Notes under the pieces: generated by a model | Database searches by the model: none | Told to the model about the DNA's origin: nothing | Seen by the model: the letters and a program-made list of their open reading frames with translations, nothing else | Shown: positions 11,534 to 19,728 of the stretch, piece by piece | How the letters are laid out: each line of letters opens with the position of its first letter | How positions within the stretch are numbered: position 1 is the stretch's first letter | Position numbers and translations under genes: made by a program | Assembly: GCF_029958905.1 (NCBI RefSeq) | Contig: NZ_CP124614.1 | Location: 2,976,001 to 3,040,000, forward strand | DNA length: 64,000 nucleotides | Direction of reading: 5' to 3' | Source of the DNA: Vibrio sp. YMD68 | GTDB taxonomy: Bacteria; Pseudomonadota; Gammaproteobacteria; Enterobacterales; Vibrionaceae

Positions 11534-12028
11534 TTATGCCGCAGCTTCTTCTTTTTGATCACGTAAAGCAGCGATAGTACGTACCAGCTTGCCAGCAGAA
11601 GCTTCTTTCATGCACATCATTAGGCGTGCGATAGCTTCGTCGTAAGTTGGTAGTGTCGCTAGTACTTCAGCGTCAGTTAATGCGCCTTCAAATGCAGCGG
11701 CTTTGATCTCGAACGCTTTGTTCTCTTTCGCAAAGTCTTTAAAAAGACGTGCGCCAGCACCTGGGTGCTCGTTAGAGAATGCAATCAGAGTAGGACCAGT
11801 GAAAGTATCAGTAAGACACTCGTAATCTGTTCCCTGAACTGCACGGCGTGCTAAAGTGTTACGCACAACTCTCACATAAACACCCGCTTCACGCGCTTGT
11901 TTACGTAGAGAAGTCATTGCGCCAACTTCAACGCCACGAGAATCAGCTACAACTGCAGAAAGTGCACCACTGGCAGCTTCGTTGACTTCAGCAACAATTG
12001 CTTTTTTGTCTTGAAGGTTTAAAGCCAT
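11534..12028 (-). CDS. rplJ: 50S ribosomal protein L10
   Basis: L10 anchors the L7/L12 dimers to 23S rRNA and, in complex with L12, represses its own mRNA. It is 164 aa. The RNA-binding N-terminal part ([17 protein letters not shown], then [16 protein letters not shown]) and the C-terminal L12-binding helix are both present. An L10-leader structure precedes it on the same strand. The start ATG at 12028 has AGGAG about 7 nt upstream. Confidence 0.98.
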   Translation of the reverse strand: MALNLQDKKAIVAEVNEAASGALSAVVADSRGVEVGAMTSLRKQAREAGVYVRVVRNTLARRAVQGTDYECLTDTFTGPTLIAFSNEHPGAGARLFKDFAKENKAFEIKAAAFEGALTDAEVLATLPTYDEAIARLMMCMKEASAGKLVRTIAALRDQKEEAAA

Positions 12029-12149
12029 TTGGATTTACTCCTGGTTGTCGTTACACCACTCACTATTATCACAACAGTGAGAGTTAATAAGGTGCAGTCC
12101 CAGAAGAAAGTTAATCATATAATGAGACATTATATAAGAAAGCTTTCTG

Positions 12150-12232
12150 TCAGTTCGGGCACCATCTACGTAGGACGATTAAGTTAATTGACGAACAACT
12201 AACACCTACGGTCTTGGACGGAGACTGTTCTA
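12150..12232 (-). promoter_or_regulatory. L10 leader (rplJL autoregulatory mRNA element)
   Basis: The minus strand of the 302-bp rplA-rplJ gap contains the conserved leader blocks CTCCGTCCAAGACCGTAGGTG and, further on, CTTAATCGTCCTACGTAGATGGTGCC. These match the arms of the gamma-proteobacterial L10 leader, to which the L10-(L12)4 complex binds to shut off translation. The remainder of the gap is a long 5' UTR with an AT-rich hairpin, TATATAATG...CATTATAT, near 12117-12136. Confidence 0.8.
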
Positions 12233-12330
12233 ATTCCATTTATTGATAATTCAAAAAAAGGAATCAACGTCAGCCCCAACCACAAATTAGGCGCAGAATT
12301 ATACATTAATTCAGCGCCTAATCAAACAAA

Positions 12331-13032
12331 TTATGCTTGTGTGTTCAGGCTAGCCTGATCAACAGTAACACCCGCACCCATAGTGGTAGAGATGCTTACT
12401 TTCTTCACGAAAGTACCTTTCGCAGAAGAAGGTTTTGCTTTCTTAAGTGCAACTAGAAGAGCTTCTAAGTTCTCTTGAATTTGCGCCGCTTCGAAAGTAG
12501 CTTTACCAATAGTAGTGTGGATAATACCGTTTTTGTCGTTACGGTAACGAACCTGACCCGCTTTAGCATTTTTAACTGCTTCAGCAACGTTAGGAGTTAC
12601 AGTACCAACTTTAGGGTTTGGCATTAGACCGCGTGGACCTAGGATAGTACCTAGTTGGCCTACAACGCGCATTGCATCTGGAGAAGCAACAACAACGTCA
12701 AAGTCCATTACGCCTTTCTTAACTTGCTCAGCAAGATCTTCCATACCAACGATATCTGCGCCAGCTTCTTTAGCTGCTTCAGCGTTTGCACCTTGAGTGA
12801 ACACTGCTACGCGAATGTCGCGGCCAGTACCGTGCGGAAGTACAGTTGCACCACGTACGTTCTGGTCAGATTTACGAGCATCGATGCCAAGGTTTACAGC
12901 AACGTCTACAGACTCAACGAATTTAGCTGTTGCTAGTTCTTTAAGAAGAGCAACTGCTTCGTTGATTTCGTATTCTTTCGTTACTTCAACTTTTTCACGA
13001 ATTGTGCGCATGCGCTTAGTTAGTTTTGCCAT
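12331..13032 (-). CDS. rplA: 50S ribosomal protein L1
   Basis: L1 forms the mobile stalk at the E site and is the translational repressor of the rplKA mRNA. It is 233 aa, starting [19 protein letters not shown]. It carries the L1 signature region around [19 protein letters not shown] and the C-terminal [16 protein letters not shown]. Only 4 nt separate it from rplK, so the two are translationally coupled. Its end precedes the L10 leader. Confidence 0.99.
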   Translation of the reverse strand: MAKLTKRMRTIREKVEVTKEYEINEAVALLKELATAKFVESVDVAVNLGIDARKSDQNVRGATVLPHGTGRDIRVAVFTQGANAEAAKEAGADIVGMEDLAEQVKKGVMDFDVVVASPDAMRVVGQLGTILGPRGLMPNPKVGTVTPNVAEAVKNAKAGQVRYRNDKNGIIHTTIGKATFEAAQIQENLEALLVALKKAKPSSAKGTFVKKVSISTTMGAGVTVDQASLNTQA

Positions 13033-13036
13033 GTTC

Positions 13037-13465
13037 TTAACCCTCTACCACTAGGCCCATTGAACGAGCAGTACCCGCAATAGAACGTTTCATCGCTTCA
13101 ACATCAGCACCAGTCATATCAGCAGCTTTAGTTTCTGCGATTTCTTGGATTTGAGCGTCTGTTACCGTACCCACTTTTTCAGTGTTAGGACGACCTGAAC
13201 CAGACTTAACGCCAGCCGCTTTCTTAAGAAGAACAGCAGCAGGTGGAGTCTTAGTAACGAACGTGAAAGAACGGTCGTTGTAAACAGTAATAACTACTGG
13301 AGTCGGTAGACCTTTCTCAACAGATTCTGTTTTTGCGTTGAACGCTTTACAGAATTCCATGATGTTTACGCCGTGTTGACCTAGTGCAGGACCAACCGGT
13401 GGACTTGGGTTTGCCATACCAGCTGCTACTTGCAGTTTGATATAAGCTTCAACTTTCTTAGCCAT
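13037..13465 (-). CDS. rplK: 50S ribosomal protein L11
   Basis: L11 sits at the GTPase-associated centre and is needed for RelA stringent signalling. The start [16 protein letters not shown] at 13465 gives 142 aa, the family length; AGGAAAT lies just upstream. The proline-rich segment [20 protein letters not shown] and the RNA-binding C-terminal domain with [13 protein letters not shown] are intact. It is the first gene of rplKA, driven by the promoter at 13563-13591. Confidence 0.99.
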   Translation of the reverse strand: MAKKVEAYIKLQVAAGMANPSPPVGPALGQHGVNIMEFCKAFNAKTESVEKGLPTPVVITVYNDRSFTFVTKTPPAAVLLKKAAGVKSGSGRPNTEKVGTVTDAQIQEIAETKAADMTGADVEAMKRSIAGTARSMGLVVEG

Positions 13466-13481
13466 GATATTTCCTAATTTT

Positions 13482-13514
13482 GGGTTCAAACGCCAACATT
13501 TCAGTCAGCTCCCC
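13482..13514 (-). promoter_or_regulatory. possible L1 operator in the rplK leader
   Basis: In the rplK 5' UTR the minus strand reads GGGGAGCTGACTG... and closes with ...TTTGAACCC, able to form the bulged helix expected of an L1-binding leader. L1 repression at this site is established in E. coli. The assignment here rests on position and a short possible pairing only. Confidence 0.4.
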
Positions 13515-13554
13515 GTTTTTCATAAAAAACTTCTTACAGTAATACCTGTAAAAA

Positions 13555-13583
13555 GGCGCGAAATTATAAGCATAATTCGCGCC
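13555..13583 (-). terminator. nusG terminator hairpin
   Basis: On the minus strand GGCGCGAATTAT pairs with ATAATTTCGCGCC across a short loop, followed by TTTTT. It lies 28 bp after the nusG stop and ends the secE-nusG transcript. The same bases carry the rplK -10 element. Confidence 0.8.
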
Positions 13584-13591
13584 ATTAACAA
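13563..13591 (-). promoter_or_regulatory. rplK-rplA promoter
   Basis: The minus strand has -35 TTGTTA (13586-13591), exactly 17 bp, then a consensus -10 TATAAT (13563-13568). A G+C-rich TTCGCGCC discriminator follows. Transcription would start near 13556, inside the distal arm of the nusG terminator, so the rplK mRNA does not contain the whole hairpin. GC-rich discriminators are typical of stringently controlled promoters. Confidence 0.82.
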
Positions 13592-13610
13592 GCATTAAAA
13601 AGGTGTTTTT

Positions 13611-14159
13611 TTAATCAAGTTTTTCCACTTGACCAAATTCAAGCTCAACAGGTGTCGCACGACCAAAGATCGATACAGACACTTTAATGCGGCTCTTCTC
13701 GTAATCCACTTCTTCAACAGTACCGTTGAAGTCAGCAAATGGGCCATCATTAACACGAACCACTTCACCCGCTTCGAACATTGTCTTAGGACGCGGAGCT
13801 TCGCTCGCTTTCTCAAGACGGTTCAAAATCGCATCCGCTTCTTTGTCAGTGATAGGCGCAGGACGGTCAGAGGTACCACCAATGAAGCCCATTACACGAG
13901 GAATACTACGTACTAAGTGCCATGATTCATCATTCATCAGCATTTGTACTAATACATAGCCTGGGAAAAATTTGCGTTCGCTTTTGCGACGTTGGCCAGC
14001 ACGCATCTCTACCACTTCTTCTGTAGGTACTAATACTTCGCCAAACAACTCTTCCATGTTGTGCATTTTAATATGTTCACGTAGCGATTGAGCCACACGA
14101 CCTTCATAGCCTGAAAAGGCTTGAACAACATACCAACGTTTCTTTGGAGCTTCACTCAT
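13611..14159 (-). CDS. nusG: transcription termination/antitermination factor NusG
   Basis: NusG links RNA polymerase to Rho or to ribosomal protein S10. It is 182 aa. The NGN domain starts [21 protein letters not shown] and contains [10 protein letters not shown]. The C-terminal KOW domain includes [20 protein letters not shown]. It overlaps no neighbour; secE ends 12 bp upstream, so they form one operon. A terminator follows. Confidence 0.98.
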   Translation of the reverse strand: MSEAPKKRWYVVQAFSGYEGRVAQSLREHIKMHNMEELFGEVLVPTEEVVEMRAGQRRKSERKFFPGYVLVQMLMNDESWHLVRSIPRVMGFIGGTSDRPAPITDKEADAILNRLEKASEAPRPKTMFEAGEVVRVNDGPFADFNGTVEEVDYEKSRIKVSVSIFGRATPVELEFGQVEKLD

Positions 14160-14171
14160 GAATTAAAACCC

Positions 14172-14552
14172 TCACACCCCAGTTGCTAAGGCAACAAGAC
14201 GAACCATAATGCCGTCAATGCCCCATAACACTAGAGCCATTACAATACATACTGCTAATACGATAAACGACGTTTGCATGGTTTCCTGACGCGTAGGCCA
14301 TACCACTTTACGCACTTCCATACGGGATTCGCGTGCAAAGACAATCGCTGCTTTACCTTTAGCCGTTGTCGCAGATACACCAAGTGCAGCGGCGATTAAT
14401 ACAACGACGCCTGCAGCTCGAATCACTACAGACATTTCACCATACAGGTAATTACCCACAACAGCAGCGGTTAGCAGAACAAAAGTGAGAATCCACTTAA
14501 AAGTATCTGCACCGTTTGAGCTATCAGGAGTTTCAGCATTATTTGCTTTCAT
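14172..14552 (-). CDS. secE: preprotein translocase subunit SecE
   Basis: SecE clamps the SecY channel in the inner membrane. It is 126 aa, the long gamma-proteobacterial form with three membrane segments (about residues 18-36, 42-60 and 95-115). The conserved amphipathic helix and start of the last segment, EVRKVVWPTRQETMQTS, are clear. It is the first gene of secE-nusG. No tRNA-Trp gene is present between tuf and secE, only a 230-bp gap with the tuf terminator. Confidence 0.97.
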   Translation of the reverse strand: MKANNAETPDSSNGADTFKWILTFVLLTAAVVGNYLYGEMSVVIRAAGVVVLIAAALGVSATTAKGKAAIVFARESRMEVRKVVWPTRQETMQTSFIVLAVCIVMALVLWGIDGIMVRLVALATGV

Positions 14553-14642
14553 ACAACCAACCTGTCATAAGTCTTAATATAGACGACAATAGCCCCGCTG
14601 TTGCAGGGCGAATTCCATAACATCAATAAAAATAACCATTGA

Positions 14643-14673
14643 TGTATACTCTTGAGATGAGGAAAAACCTCAA
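14643..14673 (-). promoter_or_regulatory. possible secE promoter
   Basis: On the minus strand TTGAGG (14668-14673) and TATACA (14643-14648) are separated by 19 bp. This is the best sigma-70-like pair between the tuf terminator and secE. The long spacer makes it tentative. Confidence 0.3.
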
Positions 14674-14735
14674 ACCAAATTCCTTGCTTTACGCTTAATT
14701 GTTCGCCATGACCAACAAGCATAATATTCAGCGCA

Positions 14736-14760
14736 GAAAAAGGGCATCAAATGATGCCCT
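14736..14760 (-). terminator. tuf terminator
   Basis: A 9-bp stem, AGGGCATCA-aa-TGATGCCCT (14741-14760), is flanked by an A-run on the left and a T-run on the right. Read on the minus strand it is a stem plus poly-U, 23 bp after the tuf stop. It can also act in the other direction. Confidence 0.9.
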
Positions 14761-14783
14761 TTTTACTAGTAGTTAGTCAAATC

Positions 14784-15968
14784 TTAATCAAAGATTTTAG
14801 CAACAACACCAGCACCTACTGTACGGCCACCTTCGCGGATTGCGAAACGTAGACCTTCATCCATTGCGATTGGAGCAATTAGCTCTACCGTCATTTGGAT
14901 GTTGTCACCAGGCATTACCATTTCTACGCCTTCTGGAAGCGTGATGTCGCCTGTTACGTCCGTTGTACGGAAGTAGAACTGTGGACGGTAACCTTTGAAG
15001 AATGGTGTGTGACGACCACCTTCGTCTTTAGACAGAACGTATACTTCTGACTCAAAACGTGTGTGTGGGTTGATTGAACCAGGAGCAGCAAGTACTTGAC
15101 CACGTTCAACGTCTTCACGCTTAGTACCACGTAGTAGTGCACCAACGTTCTCACCTGCACGACCTTCGTCAAGCAGCTTACGGAACATTTCAACACCTGT
15201 ACAAGTCGTTGTTACTGTATCTTTGATACCAACGATTTCTACTTCGTTACCTACGTTTAGGATACCGCGCTCGATACGACCTGTTACAACTGTACCACGA
15301 CCTTGAATTGAGAATACATCTTCAATTGGTAGTAGGAACGGCTGGTCTACTGCACGCTCTGGGAGTGGAATGTAAGAATCTAGCGCTTCTGCAAGCTCAA
15401 CGATCTTGTCTTCCCACTGCTTCTCGCCGTTTAGTGCACCAAGAGCTGAACCTTGGATTACTGGAAGATCATCTCCTGGGTATTCGTACTCAGAAAGAAG
15501 CTCACGTACTTCCATTTCTACTAGCTCAAGTAGCTCTTCGTCATCGACCATGTCACATTTGTTCATGAATACGATGATGTAAGGGATACCAACTTGACGA
15601 CCAAGTAGGATGTGCTCACGTGTTTGAGGCATTGGGCCATCTGTTGCAGCAACAACTAGGATACCACCATCCATTTGTGCAGCACCAGTGATCATGTTTT
15701 TAACGTAATCCGCGTGTCCTGGGCAATCTACGTGTGCGTAGTGACGCTCTGGAGTATCGTACTCAACGTGTGAAGTTGCGATTGTGATACCGCGCTCACG
15801 CTCTTCTGGAGCATTATCGATAGATGCGAAATCTTTCGCAACACCGCCGTACACTTTTGCAAGTGTCGTACAGATAGCAGCAGTTAGAGTTGTTTTACCG
15901 TGGTCAACGTGGCCGATAGTACCAACGTTTACGTGCGGTTTCGTACGTTCAAATTTTTCTTTAGACAT
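14784..15968 (-). CDS. tuf: elongation factor Tu
   Basis: EF-Tu is the GTPase that delivers aminoacyl-tRNA to the ribosome. From [20 protein letters not shown] at 15968 it is 394 aa; the frame stays open 17 codons further without a conserved sequence. P-loop GHVDHGKT, switch [10 protein letters not shown] and NKCD motifs are intact, followed by the two beta-barrel domains. It follows four tRNA genes on the same strand, the tufB arrangement of E. coli, and is likely read from the tRNA promoter at 16502-16530. Confidence 0.99.
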   Translation of the reverse strand: MSKEKFERTKPHVNVGTIGHVDHGKTTLTAAICTTLAKVYGGVAKDFASIDNAPEERERGITIATSHVEYDTPERHYAHVDCPGHADYVKNMITGAAQMDGGILVVAATDGPMPQTREHILLGRQVGIPYIIVFMNKCDMVDDEELLELVEMEVRELLSEYEYPGDDLPVIQGSALGALNGEKQWEDKIVELAEALDSYIPLPERAVDQPFLLPIEDVFSIQGRGTVVTGRIERGILNVGNEVEIVGIKDTVTTTCTGVEMFRKLLDEGRAGENVGALLRGTKREDVERGQVLAAPGSINPHTRFESEVYVLSKDEGGRHTPFFKGYRPQFYFRTTDVTGDITLPEGVEMVMPGDNIQMTVELIAPIAMDEGLRFAIREGGRTVGAGVVAKIFD

Positions 15969-16071
15969 TGTGTGTCCCTCTAGGTACAGATTAAAGTGGC
16001 TTAATGACCACGTAACCAAAAAAAATTGGTGATAATGTATAATTCAAAAGGAAATAATTACGTTGTAGAGC

Positions 16072-16147
16072 TGGTGCTGATACCCAGATTTGAACTGGGG
16101 ACCTCACCCTTACCAAGGGTGCGCTCTACCGACTGAGCTATATCAGC
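16072..16147 (-). tRNA. tRNA-Thr (GGT)
   Basis: The minus strand folds as a cloverleaf starting GCTGATATAGCTCAG, with anticodon loop TTGGTAA (anticodon GGT), a GTTCAAATC T-loop and an encoded CCA end. It is the last tRNA before tuf, equivalent to thrT in the E. coli thrU-tyrU-glyT-thrT-tufB operon. Confidence 0.96.
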
Positions 16148-16160
16148 AACAAAAGTGAGC

Positions 16161-16235
<75 letters not shown>

Positions 16236-16270
16236 AACATAATAACTCAGGTGCTATTTTCTTTAGAATA

Positions 16271-16355
<85 letters not shown>

Positions 16356-16412
16356 AAATTTTTAATCCATTCTTACTACAAATAGCTTCAAGTAATATGA
16401 AACAGGAAAGAA

Positions 16413-16488
<76 letters not shown>

Positions 16489-16501
16489 ATAAGTGGTGCG
16501 C

Positions 16502-16530
16502 ATTCTATTGAATGATATTCGTGCTTGCAA
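16502..16530 (-). promoter_or_regulatory. tRNA-tuf operon promoter
   Basis: On the minus strand -35 TTGCAA (16525-16530), a 17-bp spacer and -10 TAGAAT (16502-16507) are followed at once by a GCGC discriminator. The start falls about 8 nt before tRNA-Thr(TGT). This architecture is typical of growth-rate- and ppGpp-controlled stable RNA promoters. Confidence 0.85.
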
Positions 16531-16697
16531 TAGTAAATTTAAAAAAAGTCATTTTTTTTGCATGATTGGAATCATTTGATGTTTTTTCATGCAAAGTCCG
16601 TCTTTCTACTGCGTTCTTTCTTATTATTATTTGCATTGTTTGGTGCTTGTTGTATGTTCGCCATTCTATTTCGTTATTTCATGGTGAGTGAGCACTT

Positions 16698-17621
16698 ATG
16701 AGTCCTTATCTATCTTTTGAGCGTGCCACATGGGCAGAGCTACGTAACTCTGTTCCAATGACACTCTCAGAATCTGATATCCAAGAGCTCCTCGGGGTAA
16801 ATGAACGGTTATCAATGGAAGAAGCCGTCGATATTTACCTCCCCCTGAGTCGCCTGCTCAATTTGTACATTGAGGCTCGCCAAAGTAGAAACTCGGTGTT
16901 GCATCAGTTCCTCGACAGCACCGAAAGTTCGCCGCCTTTTATCATAGGAATTGCGGGCAGTGTTGCCGTCGGAAAAAGCACCACAGCTCGTATCATTCGC
17001 ACCTTGCTGTCTCGTTGGGAGAATCACCCCAAGGTCGAATTGGTCACAACCGATGGTTTTTTATTTTCGAAAAGCGAACTCGATAGACGAGGCATTATGC
17101 ATCGAAAAGGGTTTCCCGAATCCTATGATACAAAGGCTTTAGTACAGTTTTTATCCGATGTAAAAGCAGGGGAAACCAACCTGCAAGTTCCTGTCTACTC
17201 TCACATAACCTATGACATAACAAACGAGGTAAAGAGAATCGATAAGCCTGATGTGATCATTATTGAGGGCTTAAATGTTCTACAGAGTGGCCTTGACTAC
17301 CCCAATAGTTCGCTCAGTACCTTCATTTCCGATTTTCTCGACTTTTCAATCTACGTCGATGCCGATAGTGATGTCATCGAAAAGTGGTACATCGAAAGGT
17401 TTTTGGAATTTAGACAGGGCGCGTTTAAAAAGCCAGGATCTTACTTTAACCACTACACGCAGCTTAATGAATCGCAGGCGATTGAAAAAGCCAAAGAGAT
17501 ATGGCAATCAATTAATGGGCTTAATCTCGTTGAAAATATCCTACCGACAAAGCAAAGGGCGCAATTAATTTTGAAAAAGGGTCCATCTCATGCGGTCGAG
17601 AAAGTGTTATTGCGGAAATGA
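16698..17621 (+). CDS. coaA: type I pantothenate kinase
   Basis: CoaA phosphorylates pantothenate, the first and rate-limiting step of coenzyme A synthesis, and is feedback-inhibited by CoA. It is 307 aa. It has the P-loop GIAGSVAVGKST (about residues 90-102), the family segment TTDGFLFSKSELDRRGIMHR and the ending KVLLRK. It is divergent from the tRNA-tuf operon, as in E. coli, but the next genes are not birA/murB. Start context: ATG after a weak GTGAG. Confidence 0.97.
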   Translation: MSPYLSFERATWAELRNSVPMTLSESDIQELLGVNERLSMEEAVDIYLPLSRLLNLYIEARQSRNSVLHQFLDSTESSPPFIIGIAGSVAVGKSTTARIIRTLLSRWENHPKVELVTTDGFLFSKSELDRRGIMHRKGFPESYDTKALVQFLSDVKAGETNLQVPVYSHITYDITNEVKRIDKPDVIIIEGLNVLQSGLDYPNSSLSTFISDFLDFSIYVDADSDVIEKWYIERFLEFRQGAFKKPGSYFNHYTQLNESQAIEKAKEIWQSINGLNLVENILPTKQRAQLILKKGPSHAVEKVLLRK

Positions 17622-17674
17622 TTTAAACTCAGGGTAGTTTGAACGGCTGAGCTGACTACTTTTGAATCTGTAAA

Positions 17675-17696
17675 GGCTCGATAATTGCCTCGAGCC
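17675..17696. terminator. inverted repeat between coaA and DUF805 gene
   Basis: A perfect 7-bp inverted repeat, GGCTCGA...TCGAGCC with an 8-nt loop, lies in the gap between two converging genes. The T tract is poor on both sides (TTTAC on the minus side). A weak terminator is the simplest reading. Confidence 0.35.
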
Positions 17697-17721
17697 CCTC
17701 TACCTATTCTTTTAAATTCGG

Positions 17722-18147
17722 TTATTTCAACTCAGGGCCGTATTGATTGGTCTTATCTTCACCCTTTAAAAATCCACACTCCACTAGAATCCAGGTTCCA
17801 CAGAGCAACGCCGCCACAGAGCTGAACATTTCTATTGTCGTCGTTTGCGCGACCCCACTGGGATCACCGATAGGAACAGCCATACGACCAAATACCAGGG
17901 GAACGTTGAGCATTAACCACCAACTGGATTTTCCTCTGTCATGCCATCGTTTCGACGTAATCGCTAAATCTGGGATCAGAATGACCAATAGGAACACAGG
18001 CAGTATGATATGGGCCATGGCCGGAAACAATGCATTCGATCCTGTAGCAAAGCCCATGATGACCGCGTAGTAAAATACATTCCATATCCAATACGTTTTT
18101 CGACCCACTCTCCCTTCAAATGAGAACAGTAGCTGCTTTATCGACAT
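17722..18147 (-). CDS. DUF805 family membrane protein
   Basis: The 141-aa protein has about four hydrophobic segments. The DUF805 signature FSFEGRVGRKTYW lies near residue 10 and the motif ITSKRWHDRGKSSWW in the middle. The family is widespread and its function is unknown; E. coli YhaH and YhaI are relatives. It lies 49 bp after the CHMI-type gene on the same strand and may be co-transcribed. The C-terminus (GEDKTNQYGPELK) is a soluble tail typical of the family (NxYG). Confidence 0.85.
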   Translation of the reverse strand: MSIKQLLFSFEGRVGRKTYWIWNVFYYAVIMGFATGSNALFPAMAHIILPVFLLVILIPDLAITSKRWHDRGKSSWWLMLNVPLVFGRMAVPIGDPSGVAQTTTIEMFSSVAALLCGTWILVECGFLKGEDKTNQYGPELK

Positions 18148-18196
18148 CTTATTTACCCTTGAAAAAATAGAAACTCAACGCGTAATCTATCATATT

Positions 18197-18547
18197 TCAT
18201 CGGTTTATCGTCTTTTGAAAACACGCTTTATCCATATCTCGGATATTCACCGTTAAGCTCCTTACTTGGCTTGCTTGTTGCTGAAGTACCGTCATCAACT
18301 GCCGGGAAAGCTCTCGTTTTTGCTCTTCCGTTCGCCCATCGAGCAACTCAAAACCTACATGAATAAAATCAACGCTATCCCCTTCCTCACCAATCAACCA
18401 ATGATGGCAACGTAATGCCCGAGACTTAACCGAACCAGGATCGAATAAGCTGCTTTTTAGCGCGACATCATGGAGATCTTCTAGGAGGCCTTGAACATTG
18501 ACTCGTTGATCGATTGAATTTGAATATTCCATAACAAGATTTGGCAT
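18197..18547 (-). CDS. 5-carboxymethyl-2-hydroxymuconate isomerase family protein
   Basis: The 116-aa protein resembles CHMI (HpaF), a tautomerase whose catalytic base is the N-terminal proline after Met removal. Here it begins MPNLVMEYSNSI, so the proline is present. The conserved CHHWLIGEEGDSVDFIHVGF stretch also fits. In homoprotocatechuate degradation CHMI has hpa neighbours, but none are here, so the physiological substrate is uncertain. It is probably transcribed with the DUF805 gene. Confidence 0.8.
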   Translation of the reverse strand: MPNLVMEYSNSIDQRVNVQGLLEDLHDVALKSSLFDPGSVKSRALRCHHWLIGEEGDSVDFIHVGFELLDGRTEEQKRELSRQLMTVLQQQASQVRSLTVNIRDMDKACFQKTINR

Positions 18548-18608
18548 TGTCTTTCCTTTTCTGACAGAAGATCTTAAGTGATTATTTATCGCGGCGAATT
18601 CTCAACAC

Positions 18609-18728
18609 TAATACCAATTAACTCTGCAAATTCCGAGGGAATCACTATCATTCTGTTTACTGGATCACTTAAGAAGAAGTCTTACCATTAAATAAACTCA
18701 TGACCCGAATCATGATTTGATGGTATTA
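18609..18728. repeat. MITE-like element, 120 bp, with TAATACCA terminal inverted repeats
   Basis: TAATACCA at 18609-18616 and TGGTATTA at 18721-18728 are perfect 8-bp inverted ends around about 104 bp of non-coding DNA. The left end reads TAATACCAATTAA, and the same 13 bases recur at 37310-37322. No transposase is present. The element lies just upstream of the tpiA promoter region. The assignment as a mobile relic is an inference. Confidence 0.4.
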
Positions 18729-18807
18729 ATCTGTTATATTCTTACGTAATCGCGTTTATTTTTTACATCAATGAGCTTTTTACATTCAAAATAATGGAGA
18801 TATTCTT

Positions 18808-19581
18808 ATGCGTCATCCTGTAGTGATGGGTAACTGGAAACTAAACGGCAGCAAAGAAATGGTTGTTGGCCTACTAAACGGTCTTAATGCTGAACTTGAA
18901 GGCGTAACAGGCGTAGACGTAGCAGTGGCTCCACCTGCACTTTTCGTTGATCTTGCTGAGCGTACGCTTACTGAAGCGGGCAGCGCAATCATCCTAGGTG
19001 CTCAAAACTCTGACCTAAACAACAGCGGTGCATTCACTGGCGACATGTCTCCAGCTATGCTGAAAGAATTTGGTGCATCTCACATCATCATCGGTCACTC
19101 TGAGCGTCGTGAATACCACGCAGAATCAGACGAGTTCGTTGCTAAGAAATTTGCATTCCTAAAAGAGAACGGCCTAACTCCAGTTCTTTGTATCGGTGAA
19201 TCTGAAGCACAAAACGAAGCAGGCGAAACGGTTGCTGTATGTGCTCGTCAACTTGACGCTGTTATCAACACTCAAGGTGTTGAAGCTCTTGAAGGTGCGA
19301 TCATCGCTTACGAACCAATCTGGGCTATCGGTACTGGTAAAGCAGCGACTGCTGAAGATGCACAACGCATTCACGCTCAAATCCGTGCTCACATTGCTGA
19401 GAAATCAGAAGAAGTCGCTAAGAACGTTGTTATCCAATACGGCGGTTCTGTGAAGCCAGAAAACGCAGCAGCTTACTTCGCACAACCAGACATCGACGGT
19501 GCTCTAGTTGGCGGCGCAGCGCTAGACGCGAAAAGCTTCGCTGCTATCGCTAAAGCAGCGGCTGAAGCAAAAAACGCTTAA
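18808..19581 (+). CDS. tpiA: triosephosphate isomerase
   Basis: TpiA interconverts dihydroxyacetone phosphate and glyceraldehyde 3-phosphate in glycolysis. It is 257 aa, starting [15 protein letters not shown] with the catalytic Asn/Lys. Catalytic His is in IIGHSERR, catalytic Glu in [11 protein letters not shown], and the phosphate loop in [15 protein letters not shown] lies 9 nt before the ATG. Codon choice is strongly biased, as expected for high expression. It is monocistronic with its own terminator. Confidence 0.98.
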   Translation: MRHPVVMGNWKLNGSKEMVVGLLNGLNAELEGVTGVDVAVAPPALFVDLAERTLTEAGSAIILGAQNSDLNNSGAFTGDMSPAMLKEFGASHIIIGHSERREYHAESDEFVAKKFAFLKENGLTPVLCIGESEAQNEAGETVAVCARQLDAVINTQGVEALEGAIIAYEPIWAIGTGKAATAEDAQRIHAQIRAHIAEKSEEVAKNVVIQYGGSVKPENAAAYFAQPDIDGALVGGAALDAKSFAAIAKAAAEAKNA

Positions 19582-19609
19582 TAAGTTAGCACAACAACTT
19601 GTTGCTTAA

Positions 19610-19633
19610 GGCCTGCATTCGCGGGCCTTTTTT
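19610..19633 (+). terminator. tpiA terminator
   Basis: The stem GGCCTGC/GCGGGCC (one wobble) with loop ATTC is followed by six T (19628-19633), 28 bp after the tpiA stop. Confidence 0.88.
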
Positions 19634-19728
19634 ATCGCACTTATCTGAGTTCTACTGGTAGTTCCTGCTCGTTCCCAATGTTGTCTTTATCTTGTATCCT
19701 ATCGTTTTAATGAGATAGCGTATGGACA

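Noticed and set aside
18197..18547. Homoprotocatechuate degradation pathway
   Set aside because: The CHMI-type gene stands without any other hpa gene, so a catabolic pathway cannot be claimed.
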